From an uncultured Ruminococcus sp. (GTDB lineage: Bacteria; Bacillota; Clostridia; Oscillospirales; Ruminococcaceae), in contig CAMWUB010000108.1 of NCBI GenBank assembly GCA_947177345.1, positions 1-5,820 of the forward strand: a stretch of 5,820 bases of DNA. The letters are read 5' to 3'. The stretch's first letter is position 1, and the number at the start of each line of letters is the position of its first letter. Of this stretch, positions 1-5,757 are shown piece after piece. The notes beneath the pieces are model-generated. The model was not told the DNA's origin. It saw only the letters and a program-made list of their open reading frames with translations, and made no database searches. The position numbers were made by a program, and so were the translations under genes.

Positions 1-8
1 TTAAAACT

Positions 9-152
9 GTCCTGAGCAGGTGGATTATTTGTGCAATATGCTGTATCGGTCTATGGGGAAAAACACCACCTGTTACCGTCAGTATGCACAAAAAAATGAT
101 ACTTTATCAGAAATAAAGTTTAATATATTAATCATGAATTATGAATTATAAA
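9..152. repeat. direct repeat, copy 1 (about 144 bp)
   Basis: Aligned with 268-411 at a constant offset of 259 bp there are no gaps and about 11 differences, so roughly 92% identity. Similarity may continue left: TTAAAA at 1-6 matches 256-261 if a 5 nt gap is allowed, so the unit may start outside the window. Inside are two inverted pairs in interleaved order: CAGGTG 17-22 with CACCTG 67-72, and TTTGTGCA 28-35 with TGCACAAA 85-92. The right end has a short period-7 run (ATGAATT twice, then ATAAA). A frame from 5 to 145-147 is open but has no ATG at the place where copy 2 has one. I do not recognise the family; a non-coding dispersed repeat or small structured RNA are both possible. Confidence 0.85.
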
Positions 153-267
153 GTGTTTCTGTGGAAGATAATTTATTTTTTAAACTTATCTTGTAAAAAA
201 TTTTAGAAAAAGAAGTTTATAAACCGCATCAGGCATCAAAAATACCACTTTTCAATTAAAATTATGA

Positions 268-411
268 GTCCGGAGCAGGTGTATTATTTGTGCAATATGC
301 TGTATCAGTCTATAAGGGAAAACACCACCTGTTACCGTCATTATGCACAAAAAAATGATACTTTTTCAGAAATAAAGTTCAATATATTAATTATGAATTG
401 TGAATTATAAA
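268..411. repeat. direct repeat, copy 2 (about 144 bp)
   Basis: This is the second copy of the element at 9-152. Both inverted pairs survive unchanged (CAGGTG 276-281 with CACCTG 326-331; TTTGTGCA 287-294 with TGCACAAA 344-351). Weaker internal pairings possible in copy 1 (CTG/CAG and CGGT/ACCG) are broken here, and the seventh pair of the first stem is lost, so only the core pairings are shared. A 48-codon ATG frame (264-410) runs through it. Nine of the eleven base differences between copies would change an amino acid, which does not look like protein-level constraint. The copy ends 64 bp before the yunB start, so it could lie in the yunB promoter or 5' leader. Confidence 0.85.
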
Positions 412-437
412 CTGATATGTAACCTGACTTCAACCCA

Positions 438-468
438 CGGAATAATATATATAAAACTATTCCGGAGG
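438..468 (+). promoter_or_regulatory. yunB ribosome site with upstream inverted repeat
   Basis: GGAGG at 464-468 lies 7 nt before the ATG at 476, which fixes the yunB start. Just upstream is a perfect 7 bp inverted repeat, CGGAATA 438-444 with TATTCCG 458-464, around a 13 nt AT-only loop apart from one C. The right arm reaches the first G of the ribosome site. As RNA this small hairpin could slightly hide the site; as DNA it could be an operator. Neither role is shown by the sequence alone. Confidence 0.5.
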
Positions 469-475
469 TGACTTC

Positions 476-1120
476 ATGAAACACAGAAGAAGAAAACCGG
501 CAAATTACCAGATTATAACCATAACAGGCGTATTTCTTGTAATATTGCTGATAGTCATTGCGGTATGGACTGACAAGGCAGTAAGACCTGTTGCATCTTT
601 ACAGGCGGAACACCTCTCACTGATTGAAACTAACCGGACTGTTGAAGAAGCCGTTTCAAAATACATATCAACGGAAAACTGTTCCTACAGCGATTTTGTC
701 ACGGTTAAATATGACAGTTCCGGACGTGTTGCGTCAGTAGAGGCAAGAACTCAGAATATAAACAAAGTACAGTCTGAAATTGCCCTTGAAATAAACAGCC
801 GTCTTGAAAAATCCGAAAGTTATGCGAGTGTTCCGGTGGGTTCGCTTACAGGTTCGTATTTCCTCGCCGGAAAGGGTATGAAAATACGCCTCCGGATATG
901 TCCGGCAAGTAAAGCCGATGTACGTCTTAAAAGTGAATTTACCTCCGCCGGAAACAATCAGACCTGCCACAGAATTTCAGCGGAAGTAACGGCGGATATA
1001 AAATCTTCACTTCCGATTTATGACTTCGAGACCGAAACAAGTTTTGAATTTCTTTTAGCTGAAAGCATAATAGTCGGTGAAGTTCCGGAAAGAAGTATCT
1101 GTGCTTGGAAAGAGTACTGA
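476..1120 (+). CDS. yunB: sporulation protein YunB
   Basis: A 214-residue membrane-anchored protein of the YunB family, made during endospore formation; in Bacillus subtilis the gene is expressed in the mother cell and its biochemical role is not established. A basic N-terminus (KHRRRK) is followed by one membrane segment at about residues 13-31, then an extracytoplasmic domain. Family hallmarks are PVGSLTGS (120-127), GKGMKIRLRI (132-141), SEFTSAGNNQTCHRI (153-167), and near the end AESIIVGEVPE (195-205). The C-terminus stops soon after GEVPE, so it is shorter than the roughly 250 residues I recall for the Bacillus protein. The start is supported by GGAGG 7 nt upstream. It stands alone and converges on the aro operon. 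The family call rests on motif recognition and is firm. Confidence 0.9.
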   Translation: MKHRRRKPANYQIITITGVFLVILLIVIAVWTDKAVRPVASLQAEHLSLIETNRTVEEAVSKYISTENCSYSDFVTVKYDSSGRVASVEARTQNINKVQSEIALEINSRLEKSESYASVPVGSLTGSYFLAGKGMKIRLRICPASKADVRLKSEFTSAGNNQTCHRISAEVTADIKSSLPIYDFETETSFEFLLAESIIVGEVPERSICAWKEY

Positions 1121-1123
1121 CGG

Positions 1124-1148
1124 AAAAAAGACTGACAAATAGTCAGCC
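1124..1148 (-). terminator. intrinsic terminator of the aro operon
   Basis: Read on the minus strand, GGCTGAC (1148-1142) pairs with GTCAGTC (1136-1130) across a 5 nt loop (TATTT), all seven positions pairing with one G-U, and is followed at once by six Ts (1129-1124). The stem begins 14 nt after the aroC stop, a classic Rho-independent terminator. On the plus strand the same hairpin is followed only by CCTTTCCGG, so it should be a weak terminator for yunB, whose stop at 1118-1120 is only 9 nt before the stem. Confidence 0.85.
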
Positions 1149-1162
1149 TTTCCGGAAATATT

Positions 1163-2242
1163 TCAGCAGAAATCGGGGTATTCAAGCATATGTGTAAGTA
1201 TCGCTATATTGGTAACAGCCTCTATGCACGGCAGATAACGCATAACAGTACACGGGTTGTAATCAGTACCGGAAGTGAATGTTTTTTCCTTAAGTTCATG
1301 CATATCAACTGTTTTCTGTTCTTTTGCGATTGTCGGATTCGGTCTTAAAGCTATACGGAAAATAATCGGCATACCGGAAGAAATTCCGCCTAAAATTCCG
1401 CCATGATTGTTTGTTTCGGTCTGTACGTGACCGTGATTATCAACATAAAAATCATCATTGAAAGTACTGCCGGTCATGAAAGTAGCTCGGAAACCTGCTC
1501 CGAACTCTATACCGGTTACGGCTGGCAGACTGAAAACAAGTTGTGAAATAGTATTCTGTAAACCGTCGAAAACAGGTGAACCGATTCCGGCAGGAAGATT
1601 TATTATACCACATTCCACAATACCGCCGACAGAATCGCCTTTTTTATGTATACGTTCTATTTCCTCGTACATGAGTACAGCATTATCATCATTTATAACC
1701 GGAAAATCTTTATTTCTGATATTGATTATATCTTCACGTGAAAGATTTACAGGGTCAAACAGGTGGTCTTTTATTTTATGTATTCTTACTATATGACTAC
1801 CAGTATAAATGCCACGTCTTTCGAGAATCTGACCGCATACAGCTCCGGCGAAACACACCGGAATTGTAAGCCTGTCAGAAAGGTGTCCGCCATCACGTAC
1901 GTCATTAAACCCCCTGTAACGTACAGCACCAGTATAATCAGCGTGTCCGCACCGTGCGAGGCGGTCGAGATTCTGAGCAGGTAAAAGCGGTTCAGGTGAG
2001 TAGTTCTGTATGAACGCACATAACGGCGCACCAGTGGTATAGTTGTTCATGATACCGGATATAACGTGTGGCATAACGTTCTCACGACTATTATTTATTA
2101 ATGTCCTTGACATGAAGTTTCTTATTGATTTAACATCAATGTATTCACCGGCAGGAAGATTATTAATATTAACACCTATCGCCGAACTCTGAGCCTCACC
2201 GAATACAGAAACTGAAATTTTATTATTCCATACTGACGACAT
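1163..2242 (-). CDS. aroC: chorismate synthase-like protein, catalytic motifs lost
   Basis: A 359-residue, full-length member of the chorismate synthase family, which converts EPSP to chorismate using reduced FMN. The flavin half is well kept: GIEFGAGF (244-251), TNNHGGILGGISSGMP (277-292), PNPTIAKEQKTV (301-312), as are GHADYTG (99-105, with the invariant His100) and Ser122. But the near-universal GESHG is GEAQS (15-19), replacing catalytic Ser and His by Ala17 and Gln18. The C-terminal RHDPC is DYNPC (327-331), replacing the catalytic Asp by Asn329. The arginine-rich EPSP loop (about 45-58) is shortened and has lost most arginines, and SGR/SAR is SDR (122-124). No stop or frameshift is seen. 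Its own GGAGG lies 8 nt before the ATG, inside aroA, which it overlaps by 20 nt. It may be a pseudoenzyme or have a new function; membership of the family is certain, chorismate synthase activity doubtful. Confidence 0.9.
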   Translation of the reverse strand: MSSVWNNKISVSVFGEAQSSAIGVNINNLPAGEYIDVKSIRNFMSRTLINNSRENVMPHVISGIMNNYTTGAPLCAFIQNYSPEPLLPAQNLDRLARCGHADYTGAVRYRGFNDVRDGGHLSDRLTIPVCFAGAVCGQILERRGIYTGSHIVRIHKIKDHLFDPVNLSREDIINIRNKDFPVINDDNAVLMYEEIERIHKKGDSVGGIVECGIINLPAGIGSPVFDGLQNTISQLVFSLPAVTGIEFGAGFRATFMTGSTFNDDFYVDNHGHVQTETNNHGGILGGISSGMPIIFRIALRPNPTIAKEQKTVDMHELKEKTFTSGTDYNPCTVMRYLPCIEAVTNIAILTHMLEYPDFC

Positions 2243-3440
2243 TTACAATCCCTCCTGAATTTTCGTAATCCTTAAAGAAATCCGGATATGATTTTTCAAC
2301 GGATTCCGCACCCCTGATTATAACATCTCCGGAAGTACGTGTACCAGCAATTGCACCAGCCATAGCTATTCTGTGGTCGCCTGCACTGTCGACAATACCA
2401 CCTGTCATATTTCCGGTAGGTCTTATAATAAGACCGTCCGGTGTGACTTCCGCATTTCCGCCGATATTGTTTATAAGTGATGCTGTTGTTTCAAGGCGGT
2501 TGCTTTCCTTTATTCTTAATCGCTGTGCGTTATATATGACCGATTCGCCTGTTCCGTATGAAGCAAGTACTGACAATATCGGTACTAAATCCGGAATATC
2601 TGAACAGTCTGCACGGAAATGACCGTCTTTTTCAAACTGTGATATTATATCAAGTATTTTCTTATCACCCTGAACGCTTTCCGGATTGAGATTTTCAAGT
2701 GTAACCGACGAGCCTATAGCATTTGCTACATAAAAGAAAGCTCCCTGTGAAAAATCGCCCTCTACCGTGTCATTATGCGGTATGTATTTCTGATTTCCCT
2801 TTATATAAAAACCGTTTTTATTTTCCTGAATAATAATACCGTATTTTTTCAGTACATCTATAGTTATATCCACATACGGACGTGATACCAGTTTTGAAGT
2901 AAGAACTATTTCAGAATCTCCGTCGAGTAATGGCAGCGCGAACAAAAGACCTGTTATAAACTGTGAGGAAACATTTCCCTCTATTTCAAACGTACCGCTT
3001 GTGAGTTTTCCGGAAATGGTAAACGGCATAGTATTATTATAGTCAAAATGTATACCGTGCCTGCTCAGTTCCCTTGTGTAGATGTCAATGGGACGTTGCG
3101 GAAGTCTGCCCTGTCCGTGAAATTCAGTGGTAACGCCTAATGCACTGGCGATAGGTATAATAAATCTTAATGTAGAACCGCTTTCTACACAGTCAATGAC
3201 GGCTTTTTCCGGCGGATTGATACCGTCCGGAATATCAACACTGTTCTGATTTTTATAAATTACAGAACCTAAAGCCGACATTGCCTGAATGGTAGCGTCA
3301 ATATCTTTCGAGAAATCTATACCGTTTATTTCAGAACCTCCGGCAAGTGATGCACATATAATCATTCTATGTGCTACGCTCTTTGAAGACGGTATTTTAA
3401 CACTTCCGGAAAGTTTTTCCGGAGTTATTTTTATATCCAT
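2223..3440 (-). CDS. aroA: 3-phosphoshikimate 1-carboxyvinyltransferase (EPSP synthase)
   Basis: This 405-residue cytosolic enzyme joins phosphoenolpyruvate to shikimate 3-phosphate, giving EPSP, the sixth step of the shikimate pathway. Family motifs are in order: PSSKSVAHR (17-25), ESGSTLRF (86-93), RLPQRP (112-117), GNVSSQFITGLL (155-166), EGDFSQGAFF (227-236), IPDLVP (282-287, with Asp284 as the expected catalytic base), RLRIKESNRL (307-316), DHRIAM (355-360) and KSYPDF (383-388). It appears active. The stretch between QGDK (257-260) and IPDLVP is shorter than I recall for clostridial homologues, by perhaps 15-20 residues, probably a trimmed variable loop. The start is 3 nt after the aroB stop and its ribosome site (GGAGGTG, 3453-3447) lies inside the last aroB codons, so translation is likely coupled. 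Confidence 0.96.
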   Translation of the reverse strand: MDIKITPEKLSGSVKIPSSKSVAHRMIICASLAGGSEINGIDFSKDIDATIQAMSALGSVIYKNQNSVDIPDGINPPEKAVIDCVESGSTLRFIIPIASALGVTTEFHGQGRLPQRPIDIYTRELSRHGIHFDYNNTMPFTISGKLTSGTFEIEGNVSSQFITGLLFALPLLDGDSEIVLTSKLVSRPYVDITIDVLKKYGIIIQENKNGFYIKGNQKYIPHNDTVEGDFSQGAFFYVANAIGSSVTLENLNPESVQGDKKILDIISQFEKDGHFRADCSDIPDLVPILSVLASYGTGESVIYNAQRLRIKESNRLETTASLINNIGGNAEVTPDGLIIRPTGNMTGGIVDSAGDHRIAMAGAIAGTRTSGDVIIRGAESVEKSYPDFFKDYENSGGIVNVVSME

Positions 3441-3443
3441 GTA

Positions 3444-4484
3444 CTACACCTCCATAAATTTTTCAAATTCGCTTACGGTTGATTTTCTTATTTCAGCAAC
3501 ACCGATAGTCTTACATACTATATAACTTATATTACCGTATGCACGTTTTTTATCCTTGGAACAGTACGGAAGAAGTTCCGCCATTGGTGCTTCCGTATCA
3601 GTCGGAAGTTTATACGCTGTAAGGCATTTTTTAAGACGTTCAGAAAGTTCCGGTGCGAATTTATTCGTGATAAGACACATTCCGACCGCTACACCCATAC
3701 CGTGTGTATAATCCGTATAATTATGCCAGCCCTCTATGGCGTGACCTAAAGTATGTCCGAAGTTCAGAATCATTCTTTCACCCTTATCGAACTCATCATT
3801 TTCGACAACATCACGTTTTATGTCTATACAGGTATATACTATATCGTCCATTATTTCATGAACGTTTTCAAGATTATGACATTCAAGTTTTTCAAATAAA
3901 TCACGGTCACGAATCATGCCATATTTAATGACTTCCGCCATACCACATGAGAGGTTTTCAGCAGTAAGGGTTTTAAGTGTATCGCTGTCACATATTACGA
4001 GAGCAGGCTGTTTGAACGCTCCTACTAAATTTTTTCCGCCGGAAATATCAATAGCAGTTTTACCGCCTACAGAAGAGTCAACCTGTGCAAGAAGTGTTGT
4101 AGGTATCTGGACGAAGTCCACACCCCTGAGGTAAGATGCCGCCGCAAAACCTGTTATATCACCTACCACACCACCACCGAGGGCTATAAGCATATCGCTT
4201 CTTGTTATACCGGATTCGCAAAGAAAATCAAAAATCTGACCCAGTACCGACAGATTTTTTGACTGTTCACCATTCGGGAAAGTAAACATAGTACATTCAA
4301 AGCCGTTATCTTTAAGAGAATCGGTAACGGTTTCGGCATAGAGACTGCCTACTATATCATCGGTGATTATGGCGACTTTTCTTGACTTGGTTATACCGGC
4401 AATGAGTTCGCCGGATTTTTTTATACTGCCACGTTCAATAAGAACTTCATAGGGAGTACTTGTATTTACGTTTATTTTCTTCAT
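3444..4484 (-). CDS. aroB: 3-dehydroquinate synthase
   Basis: This 346-residue NAD- and metal-dependent enzyme cyclises DAHP to 3-dehydroquinate, the second step of the shikimate pathway. The NAD-binding and active-site motifs are complete: NGEQSK (71-76), GGGVVGD (103-109), TTLLAQVDSSVGGKTAID (129-146), GKNLVGAF (150-157), GMAEVIKYG (181-189), NFGHTLGHAIE (241-251), and KDKKR (310-314). The expected zinc ligands are Glu184, His244 and His261, with spacing that matches the family. Length is typical. The start is set by GGAGG (4498-4494) 9 nt upstream. It is the first gene of the aroB-aroA-aroC unit; the leader is only about 25 nt, leaving no room for a T-box or attenuator, so control is probably at the promoter. 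Confidence 0.97.
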   Translation of the reverse strand: MKKINVNTSTPYEVLIERGSIKKSGELIAGITKSRKVAIITDDIVGSLYAETVTDSLKDNGFECTMFTFPNGEQSKNLSVLGQIFDFLCESGITRSDMLIALGGGVVGDITGFAAASYLRGVDFVQIPTTLLAQVDSSVGGKTAIDISGGKNLVGAFKQPALVICDSDTLKTLTAENLSCGMAEVIKYGMIRDRDLFEKLECHNLENVHEIMDDIVYTCIDIKRDVVENDEFDKGERMILNFGHTLGHAIEGWHNYTDYTHGMGVAVGMCLITNKFAPELSERLKKCLTAYKLPTDTEAPMAELLPYCSKDKKRAYGNISYIVCKTIGVAEIRKSTVSEFEKFMEV

Positions 4485-4515
4485 TTTAAACGACCTCCTG
4501 TAAATCTTTTAGATT

Positions 4516-4545
4516 ATTATAGCATACATTTTTTAATATTGTCAA
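4516..4545 (-). promoter_or_regulatory. sigma-A promoter of the aro operon
   Basis: On the minus strand TTGACA (4545-4540) and TATAAT (4521-4516) are both perfect consensus, separated by 18 nt. A TGC just before TATAAT gives an extended -10. Transcription should begin near 4509, about 25 nt before the aroB ATG. No repressor site is evident. Its -35 faces the -35 of the divergent promoter with 20 nt between them. Confidence 0.9.
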
Positions 4546-4565
4546 CAAGTTTCTTTCCGTAAGTA

Positions 4566-4594
4566 TGGACAAATCAAGAAAAATATGTTATAAT
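4566..4594 (+). promoter_or_regulatory. sigma-A promoter of the membrane/dockerin gene pair
   Basis: TGGACA (4566-4571), a 17 nt spacer and TATAAT (4589-4594), again with an extended -10 (TGT before TATAAT). Expected start near 4601, very close to the ribosome site AGGAG (4604-4608), so the 5' leader would be only about 17 nt. Confidence 0.85.
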
Positions 4595-4617
4595 AAGTCG
4601 GAAAGGAGATATTTGTT

Positions 4618-4767
4618 ATGGAAATACCGGAAAAAACACTGTTTCTTATAGTGATTATAGTTATTTTTACAGTAACTTTCATAACATCTGCGGTAGTGAC
4701 CTACAGAATACGACGGAAAATTTCGGCACAGAAAAAAAATCAGGAAAGAAAGGATAAAACATCATGA
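4618..4767 (+). CDS. small single-pass membrane protein, unknown function
   Basis: A 49-residue protein too short for most gene finders. AGGAG (4604-4608) sits 9 nt before the ATG and a strong promoter lies just upstream. The short acidic N-terminus (MEIPEKT) is followed by a hydrophobic segment of about 22 residues (8-29, LFLIVIIVIF onward) and a strongly basic tail (RIRRK, then many Lys/Arg/Gln). By the positive-inside rule the tail is cytoplasmic and the N-terminus outside. Its TGA overlaps the next ATG as ATGA (4764-4767), so the two are likely translated together. I do not recognise a family. It may act with the secreted neighbour or simply be a coupled leader gene. Confidence 0.75.
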   Translation: MEIPEKTLFLIVIIVIFTVTFITSAVVTYRIRRKISAQKKNQERKDKTS

Positions 4768-5744
4768 AAAAAAATATTGTTCTTGCATTGATTACGCTTG
4801 CAATGTTTATGAATCCGTTCAGTACCGTTGCAGAATCAGGCGACGAAACGAAAGTAAAAGATGATACAGCACATACTGAAGATAATGCATCAGAAGATGA
4901 CGAATCAGAACCAGAAGACAGTGAATCAAAAGATGACGAATCAGAACCAGAAGACAACGAATCACAGGAAGATGACCAGCCACAAGAAGAGGAAAATAAA
5001 ACACATACTCTTACATTCCTCGGTTTCGACGGCGAAGTGATTCAGACTATCGAAGTAAAAGAAGACGAAAAAATAGATTATTCACAGATTGATGTATCAG
5101 GGCTTCATACATTTGTAAATAAGTATACGGAGCAGGATTTCAGCGAATGGAGCAGTACTCCGGAATATATTTCCGAAGATACAACCATACAGGCTCTTTG
5201 GAAAAGAGGTATAATTTCCGCTGACGGTAAACCGGTAAAAACGGAATACTATTCAAAAGGTGCGGACATTGATTTAAACGGATTATCAATAATTATTACG
5301 CTTGAAACTCAGACCACAAAAACGGATAATGACGGAAATTTTATCGTTGAAAAACAGGAAAATAATATAACAGGTTCGTGTTATACGGAAAAGTTACTTG
5401 AGGAACTTTTTGAAACTGACAAAACAGCCATAGTAGACGTGATTCCGTATGGAGATGATAAGCCTATTTTCAGTTATGAAATAACGCTTTTCGACAGTCT
5501 CGGCGATACAAATAACGATAACGTGATAGATGCTATTGATTCTTCTTTCATACTTGAAACTTATGCTGATTTTTCAACTGGTGCAAATAATTCCCTCACT
5601 GACCAGCAGAAAAAAATATGTGACATAAATCAGGACGGCAAAATTGATGCTATGGACGCTACATATATTCTCATGTACTATGCAGAATCTTCTACTGGTG
5701 GCAATCCTGTATGGGAAAACATGATAGAAAATTCAGAACAGTAA
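4764..5744 (+). CDS. secreted dockerin-bearing protein
   Basis: A 326-residue exported protein. Residues 1-23 form a Sec signal peptide, cleaved probably after Ala23 (TVA/ES), with no lipobox. A very acidic Asp/Glu/Ser linker (about 24-79) contains a 12-residue tandem repeat. Residues 81-146 resemble an InlB B-repeat-type beta domain (TLTFLGFDGEVIQT at the start, EDTTIQALW at the end). Residues 153-245 look Ig-like (PVKTEYYSKGADIDLNGL). The C-terminal type I dockerin (247-313) has two calcium loops, Asp248/Asn250/Asp252/Asp256/Asp259 and Asp287/Asn289/Asp291/Asp295/Asp298, each followed by a helix with YA..STG. Positions 10-11 of the loops are AI and AM, a nearly symmetric pair. It should dock onto a cohesin on a scaffoldin or the cell surface. 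No catalytic domain is seen, so the cargo role is unknown. The start is set by AAAGGA 9 nt upstream and by the ATGA overlap with the preceding small gene. Confidence 0.88.
   Translation: MKKNIVLALITLAMFMNPFSTVAESGDETKVKDDTAHTEDNASEDDESEPEDSESKDDESEPEDNESQEDDQPQEEENKTHTLTFLGFDGEVIQTIEVKEDEKIDYSQIDVSGLHTFVNKYTEQDFSEWSSTPEYISEDTTIQALWKRGIISADGKPVKTEYYSKGADIDLNGLSIIITLETQTTKTDNDGNFIVEKQENNITGSCYTEKLLEELFETDKTAIVDVIPYGDDKPIFSYEITLFDSLGDTNNDNVIDAIDSSFILETYADFSTGANNSLTDQQKKICDINQDGKIDAMDATYILMYYAESSTGGNPVWENMIENSEQ
4896..4964 (+). repeat. 36 nt tandem repeat in the acidic linker
   Basis: 4896-4928 and 4932-4964 are 31 of 33 identical with a period of 36 nt (12 codons, DDESEPEDSESK type); the first 25 bases match perfectly. 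Similar but decayed GAA/GAT/TCA codons flank it. The pattern suggests that the linker length changes by slippage or unequal recombination. Confidence 0.85.
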
Positions 5745-5757
5745 AGCAAAAAAACTA

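Larger units (their letters stand above)
1..475. other. gene-poor region upstream of yunB
   Basis: No gene with a convincing ribosome site is seen in this 475 bp stretch. It is AT-rich and dominated by two copies of a direct repeat (9-152 and 268-411). Between them, 153-255 is unique sequence containing a 7 bp inverted repeat (AAGATAA at 165-171, TTATCTT at 186-192, 14 nt loop) with no clear role. An ATG at 264 opens a 48-codon frame through the second repeat copy to a stop at 408-410, but no Shine-Dalgarno precedes it. I see no clear sigma-A promoter for yunB. If yunB follows the pattern known in Bacillus, a sporulation sigma factor would be used, but I could not place a convincing site. Confidence 0.7.

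Noticed and set aside
1..411. CRISPR array
   Set aside because: There are only two units, each about 144 bp and separated by about 115 bp; repeat and spacer sizes do not fit CRISPR.
412..460. Sigma-E type promoter for yunB
   Set aside because: I could not find a -35/-10 pair with correct spacing; TATAAA at 450-455 is only AT-rich sequence without a good -35 (best TTCAAC at 15 nt).
734..970. Minus-strand 78-codon frame within yunB
   Set aside because: yunB has strong family motifs in this interval; the opposite frame has no ribosome site and no recognisable features.
1149..1158. TTTCCGGAAA palindrome as a regulator site
   Set aside because: TTCCGGAA-like words recur throughout the window in coding sequence, reflecting preferred codons such as CCG GAA, so this copy is not distinctive.
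1458..1984. Plus-strand open frames inside the aroC region
   Set aside because: They lie opposite a protein with clear chorismate synthase homology, lack ribosome sites and give no family-like sequence; they are antisense shadows.
4485..4509. T-box, riboswitch or leader peptide controlling the aro operon
   Set aside because: The predicted transcript start leaves only about 25 nt before aroB, too short for such a leader.
4679..5004. Minus-strand serine-rich frames opposite the acidic linker
   Set aside because: They are the reverse reading of the repeated GAA/GAT/TCA codons, so the low-complexity Ser/Asp sequence is an artefact of that repeat.
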